This document shows positions 44,433-52,431 of a DNA stretch of 64,000 nucleotides, piece by piece. The notes below the pieces were generated by a model that was not told the origin of the DNA, ran no database searches, and was given only the letters and a program-made list of their open reading frames with translations. The position numbers were made by a program, and so were the translations under genes. Source of the stretch: Deltaproteobacteria bacterium IMCC39146 (GTDB lineage: Bacteria > Desulfobacterota > Desulfuromonadia > Desulfuromonadales > BM103); the NCBI GenBank assembly GCA_030005635.1, contig JARUHP010000022.1, positions 1 through 64,000 of the forward strand. The letters are read 5' to 3'. Numbering within the stretch: position 1 is the stretch's first letter; each line of letters begins with the position of its first letter.

Positions 44433-46889
44433 ATGTCAAAAGAAAGAGACTTGAAGGTGGTCCCGCAGCGTCATGCTGATGCCGAGGGAAACTATTATTC
44501 GCCAAGCAAGAGCGCCATCGGGCCTGGGATGAATGAACGAATCCAGCGCCTGCGCAAGTTGAGCGTTGAGACAGAGCCGAGTCTTTCTATTGAACGTGCC
44601 CTACATGAGACTGCTTTTTATATAGAGAACTATGGTAAACACTCGACCCCGATGCTGCGCGCCCTGAATTTTCTCGACCACTGCCAGAAGAAAACTCTCT
44701 ATATCGGTGACGGTGAATTAATCGTTGCTGAGCGCGGCCCGCAGCCCAGGGCAGTGCCAACCTTCCCTGAGTTGACTTGCCACAGCGTTGAAGACTTTTA
44801 CGTCCTCAATACCCGTGATCAGCAACGCTACACCATCAGCGCTGAAGACGTTGAAACCTATGCCCGTGAGGTGATTCCCTATTGGCAGGGCAAAACAGTC
44901 CGTGAGCGTATTTTTAGCCATGTCCCTGATGAATGGCGGGCGGCTTACGAGGCGGGCCTCTTTACCGAATTCATGGAACAGCGCGCTCCCGGTCATACGG
45001 CTCTGGACGGACAGATCTATGGCAAGGGAATGCTCGATTACAAGCGTCAGATTGCGGCTGAAATTGAAGCCCTTGATTATCTCAACGATCCGGAAGCCAC
45101 CGACAAGTTCGAAGAGCTCAAGGCGATGGACGTCTCTTGTGATGCCGTGATCGTCTTTGCCGAACGCCACGCCGACCTGGCCGACAAAACGGCCGCGAGC
45201 GAAAGTGATCCGCAGCGGATTGCTGAATTACAGAAGATTTCTGAGGTCTGCCGCTGGGTTCCCGCCAATGCGCCACGCACGTTCCACGAAGCGATCCAGA
45301 TGTACTGGTTTGTGCACCTTGGCACCATTACCGAGCTCAACGGCTGGGACGCCATGAACCCCGGTCACTTCGATCAGCACCTGGCGCCTTTTTACGAAGC
45401 CGGGATTGCCGCTGGAACTTTGACCCGCGAGCAGGCCAAGGAGTTGCTCTGCTGTTTTTGGATCAAGGTCAATAACCACCCGGCACCACCCAAGGTCGGT
45501 ATTACGGCCCGTGAAAGCGGTACCTATAACGATTTCACTAACATTAATATTGGCGGCATCACCAGTGACGGTAAGGATGGCGTCAGTGACGTCTCCTATA
45601 TCATGCTCGAAGTCGTCGAAGAGCTGCATATCCTGCAGCCAGGCAATTCTGTGCACGTCAGCAGCAAGACGCCGGACCGTTTCCTCGAGGCTGCCTGCAA
45701 GGTGATTCGTCAGGGCCATGGTTACCCGTCAATCTTCAATCCTGATATTTATGTTAAGGAGTTGATGCGTCAGGGCAAGTCTCTTAAAGATGCTCGCGAA
45801 GGGGGCTGTAGTGGCTGCATCGAAGTTGGTGCCTTCGGCAAAGAGGCTTATGTTCTGACCGGCTACCTGAATGTGCCGAAGATCCTGGAGGTCACTCTGA
45901 ACAACGGCATTGACCCAGTGACCGGTAAACGGGTGGGGATTGAGACGGGCAATCCTCGTGACTTTACCTGTTATGAAGATCTCTACGAGGCATTTAAAAA
46001 GCAGTTGAATTTTATTGTCGATACCAAGATCAGAGTCAGTAACTACATAGACCGTATGTTCGCCAAGTATGCACCGGCACCTTTCCTGTCGGTTGTGATC
46101 GAGGATTGCATTAGCAAGGGTAGGGACTATTACGATGCCGGTCCACGCTATAATACCAACTATATCCAGTGTACTGGTCTTGGTACGACAACTGACAGTC
46201 TCTCCGTGATCAAGAAGCATGTTTTTGAAGCGAAAACCTTCAGCATGGAGCGCCTGCTCGACGCCGTTGGTAAGGATTTCGAGGGTGAAGAGTTTGTGCG
46301 GCAGACAGTGCTCAACAAGACGCCTTTCTTTGGCAATGATGATGACTGCGCTGATGATATCGCCCTGCAGGTTTACGCTGACTTATTTGCCGCGATCGAT
46401 GGCAAGCCGAACGTTAAGGGTGAAACCTTTCATCTCAACATGCTCTCTACGACCTGTCATATCTATTTCGGCAAGGTGATGGGGGCAACCCCCAACGGTC
46501 GTCTGGCCGGCAAGTCGATCTCAGACGGAACCTCGCCGTCTCATGGTGCTGATACCCATGGCCCTTCTGCCGTGGTGCGGTCATTGACCAAGCTCGACCA
46601 CACCTTGTCAGGTGGAACTCTGCTTAACCAACGCTTCTTGCCGAGCCTTCTCAAGCGGGACGAGGATATTGCAAGGTTGGGTCAGCTGGTGCGCAGCTAT
46701 TTCACTCTGGGCGGTCATCACATTCAATTCAATATCGTTGATACGGCAACCCTGAAAGCAGCCCAGGAGGCCCCCGAGGATTATAAGGACCTGCTGGTGC
46801 GTATGGCCGGCTACAGCGACTACTTCAATGATATGAACGCAGACCTGCAGCAGGAAGTGGTTGAGCGTACGGAAAACGAGTCGTTCTGA
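44433..46889 (+). CDS. hypD: trans-4-hydroxy-L-proline dehydratase (glycyl radical enzyme)
   Basis: HypD removes water from trans-4-hydroxyproline to give 1-pyrroline-5-carboxylate, using a glycyl radical that works only without oxygen. The protein has 818 residues. The radical Gly is G793 in RMAGYSDYF, the thiyl Cys C462 in SGCIEVG. The active-site residues I recall for the C. difficile enzyme (F152, H160, D278, S334, F340, C434, E436, Y450, T645, G765) all appear here with a constant shift of 28: F180, H188, D306, S362, F368, C462, E464, Y478, T673, G793. GGGAAGAG precedes the ATG. The activase, P5C dehydrogenase and proline dehydrogenase genes downstream fit this reaction. Confidence 0.9.
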   Translation: MSKERDLKVVPQRHADAEGNYYSPSKSAIGPGMNERIQRLRKLSVETEPSLSIERALHETAFYIENYGKHSTPMLRALNFLDHCQKKTLYIGDGELIVAERGPQPRAVPTFPELTCHSVEDFYVLNTRDQQRYTISAEDVETYAREVIPYWQGKTVRERIFSHVPDEWRAAYEAGLFTEFMEQRAPGHTALDGQIYGKGMLDYKRQIAAEIEALDYLNDPEATDKFEELKAMDVSCDAVIVFAERHADLADKTAASESDPQRIAELQKISEVCRWVPANAPRTFHEAIQMYWFVHLGTITELNGWDAMNPGHFDQHLAPFYEAGIAAGTLTREQAKELLCCFWIKVNNHPAPPKVGITARESGTYNDFTNINIGGITSDGKDGVSDVSYIMLEVVEELHILQPGNSVHVSSKTPDRFLEAACKVIRQGHGYPSIFNPDIYVKELMRQGKSLKDAREGGCSGCIEVGAFGKEAYVLTGYLNVPKILEVTLNNGIDPVTGKRVGIETGNPRDFTCYEDLYEAFKKQLNFIVDTKIRVSNYIDRMFAKYAPAPFLSVVIEDCISKGRDYYDAGPRYNTNYIQCTGLGTTTDSLSVIKKHVFEAKTFSMERLLDAVGKDFEGEEFVRQTVLNKTPFFGNDDDCADDIALQVYADLFAAIDGKPNVKGETFHLNMLSTTCHIYFGKVMGATPNGRLAGKSISDGTSPSHGADTHGPSAVVRSLTKLDHTLSGGTLLNQRFLPSLLKRDEDIARLGQLVRSYFTLGGHHIQFNIVDTATLKAAQEAPEDYKDLLVRMAGYSDYFNDMNADLQQEVVERTENESF

Positions 46890-46890
46890 C

Positions 46891-47799
46891 ATGACTCAAC
46901 CGCTGATTTTTGACATCAAGCGTTACTCGATTAATGATGGCCCGGGTATCCGGGCCACAATCTTCTTCAAGGGCTGTCCGCTGAATTGTCTGTGGTGCCA
47001 CAATCCGGAAAGCATCTCACCAAAAGTCCAAAAACTCTTTACGGCAGCCAAGTGTATAGGTTGCGGGGAGTGTGGCCGCGTTTGCCCTGTAGGTGCCTGC
47101 AGCCTGACTTCTGATGGTGTGGTCACTGACGGCGATCTCTGTACGCTCTGTGGAAAGTGTGCTGAAGTTTGCCCGACTCTGGCTACAGAGATGTCGGGGC
47201 GCTACTATTCGGTCGCAGAACTTCTCGAAGTTGTTAAAAAAGAACGCCCCTTCTTCGATCAATCGGGGGGCGGTGTCACTTTCTCAGGCGGTGAGCCGCT
47301 GCTCTATCCCGAATTTCTGATTGAAGTTCTCGAGGCATGTGGCAGACAGGGCGTCCACAGGGCTGTAGATACCTCGGGTTTTGTTCAAAAAGAGACGCTG
47401 CTTGAGGTGGCACAGCACACAGATCTGTTTCTTTATGACCTGAAGATAGTCGACGCAGAAAAGCATAAGCACTACACGGGGGTCGATAATCGATTGATTC
47501 TCGATAATTTGACGGCGCTGGCTGAATATGGTGCAGAGGTCCAGGTGCGAATTCCTCTGATCGGTGGCGTCAATGATGATGACGACAGCGTTGCTGCCAT
47601 GGCCACCTATATTGCCGATTTGCCTGGAGAGAAGAGGGCGGTCAGTCTTCTGCCTTTTCATGATGTCGCCAGGGGTAAGGATGAGAAGCTTGGTCAGGAG
47701 CGTGACCTTGCTGCACTGTATGAGCCGGGTGCGGATGCTTTGCAAAAAGTAATTGATGCCTTTGCTGGATATGGTTTGTCTGCCACGATAGGTGGCTGA
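46891..47799 (+). CDS. Glycyl-radical-enzyme activase (radical SAM)
   Basis: This protein of 302 residues makes the glycyl radical on its partner, here HypD, by cutting SAM. The radical-SAM cluster motif is CPLNCLWC (CxxxCxxC) near residue 30. Two ferredoxin-like 4Fe-4S sites follow (CIGCGECGRVCPVGAC and CTLCGKCAEVCPT), then GGVTFSGGEPLLYPEF. This is the usual layout of activases for HypD, CutC and glycerol dehydratase. The ATG at 46891 is one base after the hypD stop, so the pair is translationally coupled. Confidence 0.93.
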   Translation: MTQPLIFDIKRYSINDGPGIRATIFFKGCPLNCLWCHNPESISPKVQKLFTAAKCIGCGECGRVCPVGACSLTSDGVVTDGDLCTLCGKCAEVCPTLATEMSGRYYSVAELLEVVKKERPFFDQSGGGVTFSGGEPLLYPEFLIEVLEACGRQGVHRAVDTSGFVQKETLLEVAQHTDLFLYDLKIVDAEKHKHYTGVDNRLILDNLTALAEYGAEVQVRIPLIGGVNDDDDSVAAMATYIADLPGEKRAVSLLPFHDVARGKDEKLGQERDLAALYEPGADALQKVIDAFAGYGLSATIGG

Positions 47800-47813
47800 T
47801 AAAGGCTAATTGT

Positions 47814-47948
47814 TATGCGTATATGCATTTAAAGTGCGTATATATTGTAGTATCTAATTCTGCATAAAAATTAAATATCGTATAATATCCAAACGTTTGT
47901 AATCCATACATCGATCTTTGGTTATGCTTAAATGCATTATTGTGTCGT
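47814..47948. promoter_or_regulatory. Two operators TATGC-N6-GCATT before the P5C dehydrogenase gene
   Basis: TATGC-GTATAT-GCATT lies at 47814-47829 and TATGC-TTAAAT-GCATT at 47933-47948, each one base off the perfect palindrome found at 33476 and 35352. A lone GCATA is at 47862. They lie about 200-335 bases before the -24/-12 promoter, which suits enhancer sites for a sigma-54 activator. The rest of the gap to 48146 holds no gene. Confidence 0.68.
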
Positions 47949-48146
47949 CTTGATAATTGACTTTTCCTCCCCGTTGGCCTCTCCTTAAAAGAAAAAACAA
48001 TAATTTTGTTTGTTTGTACGTCGTCTGTTGCTTTTCATGGTGTCTTTAAAAGATCTATATTTTCAGGATGTTATCCTGTTTGTCTACCTCTAAAAATTGC
48101 TTTCCTATGTGAAATTAGCTCGATCTCCTGAATGAAAAGAGCAGCT

Positions 48147-48162
48147 TGGCATCTTGCTTGCT
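48147..48162 (+). promoter_or_regulatory. Sigma-54 promoter of the P5C/proline dehydrogenase genes
   Basis: TGGCAT-CTTGC-TTGCT matches TGGCAC-N5-TTGCT with one change; GG and GC are 10 bases apart. Transcription would start near 48174, about 95 bases before the gene. Confidence 0.8.
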
Positions 48163-48266
48163 CTTATCACTATGTCAGAATGACTTGGTACGCACTGCGA
48201 CCGGTCTTGACTCCTGCGTATAAACGATTTGTTAACATAAAACCTCTGACGAGAAAGGTGCCCATC

Positions 48267-49910
48267 ATGAATCTGTTAAACAACGCCATCCTTAAGGTCC
48301 CAACGCCTGTCAATGAACCCGTCTACAACTATGCTCCAGGATCTTCTGAGCGTGATCTTCTCAAGGCGGCGATTGATGAAATCACCAACAAGAAAGTTGA
48401 GATTCCCCTGATCATCGGTGGCAAGGAAGTGCGCACCGGTAAGATGGGCAAGGTTGTCATGCCACATGATCACCAGCACGTTCTGGGTGAATACCACCAG
48501 GCTGGTGAAAAAGAGATCAACATGGCCATTGATGCTGCCATGGCTGCCAAGGAAGATTGGGCTAACCTGCGTTGGGAAGAGCGTGCCGCGATCTTCCTCA
48601 AGGCTGCAGAGCTGCTTTCCGGCAAGTATCGCTACCTTATGAATGCAGTCAGCATGCTCTCGACGAGCAAAAGCGCCTATCAGGCTGAGATTGATGCTGC
48701 TTGTGAGTTAATCGACTTCTTACGCTTCAACGTTTATTACGCGCAGCAGGTTTACACTGACCAACCCATGCATTGTTCGAAAGGCCTATGGAACTTCGTG
48801 CAGCAGCGCCCTCTGGAAGGTTTCGTTTTTGCAGTTGCTCCGTTCAACTTCACCGCAATCGCCGGCAACCTGGCAACGGCTCCGGCCATCATGGGTAACA
48901 CGATTCTACTCAAGCCCGCTTCGTCCTGCGTTTATACGCCTTACCTCTTCATGCAGATTCTTAAAGAAGCGGGGATGCCTGATGGCGTCATCAACTTTGT
49001 GCCGGGTTCCGGTTCGATGGTCGGCAAGATCTGTCTCGATCATAAAGATCTCGGTGGCATTCACTTCACCGGTTCGACCCGCGTCTTCCACCAGATGTGG
49101 CAGACCGTTGGTGAAAATATTGCCAAGTACAAGTCGTATCCGCGCATCGTTGGTGAAACAGGCGGTAAAGACTTCATCGTGGCCCATGAGAGTGCCAATG
49201 CTGAACAGCTGACAACAGCAATCATCCGCGGTGCTTTTGAATTCCAGGGTCAGAAATGTTCTGCAGCTTCCCGCGCCTATATCCCCAAAACACTCTGGGC
49301 CCCGGTTCGTGAGAAGCTTGAAACCGATATGGCGACGATCAAGATGGGTCACCCTAAAGATTTCACCAACTTCTTTAATGCCGTCATCGACAAGTCGGCA
49401 TATGCGACCATCACCGAATTTATAGATTACGCCAATGCTGCAGACGACGCCGAGATCATTGTTGGCGGTGGTTATGATGACAGTAAAGGCTACTTCATCG
49501 AGCCGACCGTGATTCTGACCAGCAACCCGCATTTCCGTACTATGGAAGAAGAGATCTTCGGACCGGTTATGACCATCTATGTCTATGAAGATGATAAGTA
49601 CGAAGAAGCCCTTGAACTCTGTGACAAGACGTCCATCTATGCTCTGACCGGCGCTGTGTTCGCCACCAAGCGTGAAGCCGTGAGCCTGGCTCTCACCAAG
49701 TTGGAAAATGCGGCAGGCAACTTCTACATCAACGATAAGCCGACCGGTGCTGTGGTCGGTCAGCAGCCTTTCGGTGGCGCACGCGCTTCCGGTACCAACG
49801 ACAAGGCCGGTTCTTACCTGAACCTGGTTCGCTGGGTGTCGCCGCGCACTATCAAGGAAACCTTTGAGGCGCCGACGCACTTCGCCTACCCCTTCATGGA
49901 CGCTGAATAA
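48267..49910 (+). CDS. pruA: 1-pyrroline-5-carboxylate dehydrogenase
   Basis: This aldehyde dehydrogenase oxidises glutamate semialdehyde, the open form of P5C, to glutamate with NAD+. It has 547 residues, the length of the stand-alone enzymes. The catalytic Cys is C331 in FQGQKCSAASRAY and the general base Glu is in VGETGGKDF. AVAPFNFTAIAGNLA and FGPVMTIYVYEDDKY are typical of this subfamily. The ATG at 48267 has AAAGGTG upstream; an open frame from 48132 spans the promoter and is not coding. Proline dehydrogenase follows, so the PutA reaction is split over two genes. The sigma-54 promoter and operators upstream suggest substrate-dependent control. Confidence 0.93.
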   Translation: MNLLNNAILKVPTPVNEPVYNYAPGSSERDLLKAAIDEITNKKVEIPLIIGGKEVRTGKMGKVVMPHDHQHVLGEYHQAGEKEINMAIDAAMAAKEDWANLRWEERAAIFLKAAELLSGKYRYLMNAVSMLSTSKSAYQAEIDAACELIDFLRFNVYYAQQVYTDQPMHCSKGLWNFVQQRPLEGFVFAVAPFNFTAIAGNLATAPAIMGNTILLKPASSCVYTPYLFMQILKEAGMPDGVINFVPGSGSMVGKICLDHKDLGGIHFTGSTRVFHQMWQTVGENIAKYKSYPRIVGETGGKDFIVAHESANAEQLTTAIIRGAFEFQGQKCSAASRAYIPKTLWAPVREKLETDMATIKMGHPKDFTNFFNAVIDKSAYATITEFIDYANAADDAEIIVGGGYDDSKGYFIEPTVILTSNPHFRTMEEEIFGPVMTIYVYEDDKYEEALELCDKTSIYALTGAVFATKREAVSLALTKLENAAGNFYINDKPTGAVVGQQPFGGARASGTNDKAGSYLNLVRWVSPRTIKETFEAPTHFAYPFMDAE

Positions 49911-49917
49911 TATCAAT

Positions 49918-49939
49918 CGGGGGCAGTTTACTGCCCCCG
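49918..49939. repeat. Hairpin between the P5C and proline dehydrogenase genes
   Basis: CGGGGGCAG (49918-49926) pairs with CTGCCCCCG (49931-49939) around TTTA. No T run follows. It probably stabilises or trims the mRNA between the two coding regions. Confidence 0.6.
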
Positions 49940-49967
49940 TTAACCATTCATTTAGTTGGAGGACGCT

Positions 49968-50882
49968 ATGTCCCTGTTTAACTTCCTTGTTTCAAAAACC
50001 ATCATGCACGTGCCGGGCCCGATCGTTGGCTTTTTCGCCAAGGGTTATATCGCTGGAGATGATCTCTCTGCGGCAGTCAAGACCACGAAAGAGCTGAACA
50101 GCAAGGGAATGGTTACTACCATCGATATCCTCGGTGAGTTCATCAAGACCAAAGAAGAAGCCAATTTCTTCAAGCAGCAGTGTCTGGATATTCTCAACGG
50201 AATCGATAAGGAAGGTCTTGATGCCAATCTGTCTCTGAAACCGACTCAGTTGGGACTGGAACTCGACAAGGATTTCGCTTTCGAAAATATTCGTGAAATT
50301 GTTGCCCTTGCCGCAAGCCTGAATAATTTTGTTCGTATCGACATGGAAGACCATTCTTGCACCGACGATACCCTTGAGTTTTTCCGTGCTCTGCGTGAGG
50401 AATTTGAAGGACATGTTGGTGTGGTTGTGCAGTCTTATCTGCGTCGGACTCTGGATGACATCGAAGCTTTAAGTGACGGTCCTCTCAACTTCAGACTCTG
50501 TAAAGGGATTTACAATGAGCCGCGCGAGGTTGCCTTCAAGGACATGGCTATCATCAATCGCAGCTTTGTGAAATGTCTTGAAAAAATGTTTGAGAAGGGT
50601 GCCTACGTTGGTATCGCAACTCATGACGAAAAACTGGTTTTCGAAGCGGAGCAACTGATCAGGCAGTTTGGTCTGAAACGTGAGGAATACGAGTATCAGA
50701 TGCTGCTTGGTGTTGACCCCGAGTTGCGGGACCTTCTGGTTAAGCAAGGACATCGCCTGCGGATATACGTTCCATACGGAAAATCGTGGCTGCCGTATTC
50801 CAGGCGCCGGCTCAAGGAGAATCCGAGCATTGCTCAGCACGCCTTGAGACAGATGCTTGGCATGAAGTCAAAATCTGTCTGA
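49968..50882 (+). CDS. Proline dehydrogenase
   Basis: This FAD enzyme oxidises L-proline to P5C and passes electrons to the quinone pool at the membrane. It has 304 residues, the length of stand-alone bacterial forms. Barrel stretches are VRIDMEDHSCTDDTLEFF, YLRRTLDDIEAL, RLCKGIYNEP (usually RLVKGAY) and IATHDEKL. The end, RIYVPYGKSWLPYSRRRLKE, is the substrate-binding RR helix. GGAGG six bases before the ATG at 49968 fixes the start; a TTG at 49956 is less likely. It pairs with the P5C dehydrogenase just upstream and is closed by a strong terminator. Confidence 0.92.
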   Translation: MSLFNFLVSKTIMHVPGPIVGFFAKGYIAGDDLSAAVKTTKELNSKGMVTTIDILGEFIKTKEEANFFKQQCLDILNGIDKEGLDANLSLKPTQLGLELDKDFAFENIREIVALAASLNNFVRIDMEDHSCTDDTLEFFRALREEFEGHVGVVVQSYLRRTLDDIEALSDGPLNFRLCKGIYNEPREVAFKDMAIINRSFVKCLEKMFEKGAYVGIATHDEKLVFEAEQLIRQFGLKREEYEYQMLLGVDPELRDLLVKQGHRLRIYVPYGKSWLPYSRRRLKENPSIAQHALRQMLGMKSKSV

Positions 50883-50907
50883 ATGCTGGCATGATTAATA
50901 TGTTTCG

Positions 50908-50940
50908 AAGGAGGATGTCACTTGTTGGCATCCTCCTTTT
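50908..50940 (+). terminator. Intrinsic terminator after the proline dehydrogenase gene
   Basis: AAGGAGGATG (50908-50917) pairs perfectly with CATCCTCCTT (50929-50938), then more T. Confidence 0.85.
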
Positions 50941-50955
50941 CGTATAATCTCTTCA

Positions 50956-51083
50956 CAGGGACTGTCCCCGAACGGGGACTGTCCCTTTACGTTAGAGCCG
51001 ACAGAAAAGCCGGGATTTGTTCTTTTATGAACACCCGGGGACAGACTCCTGATTCGCTGTTGAAAACCCGGGGACAGTCCCCT
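50956..51083. repeat. REP-like palindrome cluster
   Basis: GGGACTGTCCC occurs at 50958-50968, GGGGACTGTCCC at 50974-50985, GGGGACAGACTCC at 51037-51049 and GGGGACAGTCCCC at 51070-51082. These are two alternating orientations of one palindrome, as in REP/BIME sequences moved by RAYT transposases. A related GGGGACAAGGTCCGTACCCC is near 33398. The last copy touches the ribosome binding site of the MATE-like gene. Confidence 0.75.
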
Positions 51084-51093
51084 TGGTGGAGTT

Positions 51094-52410
51094 ATGAACC
51101 AACAGGCAACACTTAAAACCATTTATCGCCTCTGGTGGCCACTTGCCTTGACCTGGCTGATGATGGCGATCGAGGGCCCTTTTTTGGCGGCAATCATTGC
51201 CCGCATGGGCGAGAGTGCCACGAACCTGGCGGCCTACGGTGTTGCCTATGCTTTCGGGTTGATAACGGAAGCTCCGGTGATCATGCTGTTGAGCGCTTCG
51301 ACACTCTTGGCGCGGAGTCGTTGTGATTACCTGCGGTTGCGCTCTTTCTCCGTGACCCTGTGTGGGATCGTCACGCTGTTTCTTTTTCTTCTGCTCGTAC
51401 CGGCTGTTTTTATCCCCTTAACGACAATGCTTCTCGGCTTATCATCCGATATCTCCGCTCATGTGAATCAGGCTTTGTGGTTGCTCTTGCCATGGCCGGC
51501 GGCTATCGGCATGCGTCGTTTCTACCAGGGTGTGCTGATCGCCCATCACCAACCGGGCCGGGTTGCGGTTGGCACTGCGGTCAGAATTTTGAGTATGTCG
51601 ACAACGGCATACCTGCTCTGGTCCTTTGGTGATTTGCCAGGGGCCAGTCTGGGAGCCTGTTCCTTGAGTGCCGGTGTCGTGGCTGAGGCCTTGGCGACCC
51701 GTTGGCTGGCACGTCGCGCGATTGCAACCTCACTGGCGGAAACCGGAGATGCCGTTGTCATGATCTCCTATGCCGCGTTGAGTCGTTTCTATCTGCCTCT
51801 GGCTATGACGCCTCTGATCGGCTTGAGTGTTCATCCTGTGGTGACCTTTTTCCTCGGCCATAGTTACAAGCCTCTGGAGTCCTTGGCGGTCATGCCGGTG
51901 CTTTATGCGTTGACATTCCTGTTTCGTGCGCTCGGATTATCTTATCCAGAGGTGGCAATCGCTACGTTAAAGGATGGTCAGCAGAATCGCGCGGTGGTCA
52001 GAAAGTTTGCCATCTATCTAGGGCTTGCACTGGGTGGCGGGTTGTCTTTGATTGCATTTACCCCTCTCAACGTGGTCTGGTTTGCAACCCTTTCCGGTTT
52101 GTCTACAGAGCTGGTTCAGTTAGCGATTCCGCCATTACAGATCATGGCTTTTTTTCCGGCCTTGACAGTTGCCATCGGTTATCAACGAGCTATTCTGATC
52201 GATGCCGGCATAACACTTCCTGTGACGCTGGCGACTGCTATTGAAGCGATGGGAATTTTTTCAATAATGGCGTTGCTTGTACTATACTCAGCGCTTCCTG
52301 GAGTGACCTCCGCAGCGCTTGCTTACCTGCTTGGTCGTCTTCTGGCCCTGCTTTACTTATGTTGGCCTTGTGCTGGTGTGCAGCGGAGTCGTGAACAAGT
52401 TGTTTCATGA
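51094..52410 (+). CDS. MATE-like multidrug/metabolite transporter
   Basis: This integral membrane protein of 438 residues has about twelve hydrophobic segments. The N-terminus (IYRLWWPLALTWLMMAIEGP) resembles MATE and related flippase-fold exporters, with ARMGESATNLAAYGVAYAF as the first repeat loop. The substrate is unknown. GGAG precedes the ATG at 51094 and lies against a REP-like palindrome that could hide it. Two EamA transporter genes follow closely, which suggests a transport cluster. Confidence 0.75.
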   Translation: MNQQATLKTIYRLWWPLALTWLMMAIEGPFLAAIIARMGESATNLAAYGVAYAFGLITEAPVIMLLSASTLLARSRCDYLRLRSFSVTLCGIVTLFLFLLLVPAVFIPLTTMLLGLSSDISAHVNQALWLLLPWPAAIGMRRFYQGVLIAHHQPGRVAVGTAVRILSMSTTAYLLWSFGDLPGASLGACSLSAGVVAEALATRWLARRAIATSLAETGDAVVMISYAALSRFYLPLAMTPLIGLSVHPVVTFFLGHSYKPLESLAVMPVLYALTFLFRALGLSYPEVAIATLKDGQQNRAVVRKFAIYLGLALGGGLSLIAFTPLNVVWFATLSGLSTELVQLAIPPLQIMAFFPALTVAIGYQRAILIDAGITLPVTLATAIEAMGIFSIMALLVLYSALPGVTSAALAYLLGRLLALLYLCWPCAGVQRSREQVVS

Positions 52411-52431
52411 GTGTCTCGATGGGAGTTTTTG

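Noticed and set aside
44433-46889. Pyruvate formate-lyase or choline TMA-lyase
   Set aside because: The active site has a single Cys in SGCIE, not the Cys-Cys of PFL. The set of residues matches HypD as I know it, and the gene neighbours act on P5C and proline.
48132-48266. 45-residue upstream extension of the P5C dehydrogenase
   Set aside because: It overlaps the -24/-12 promoter, and the ATG at 48267 has a proper ribosome binding site.
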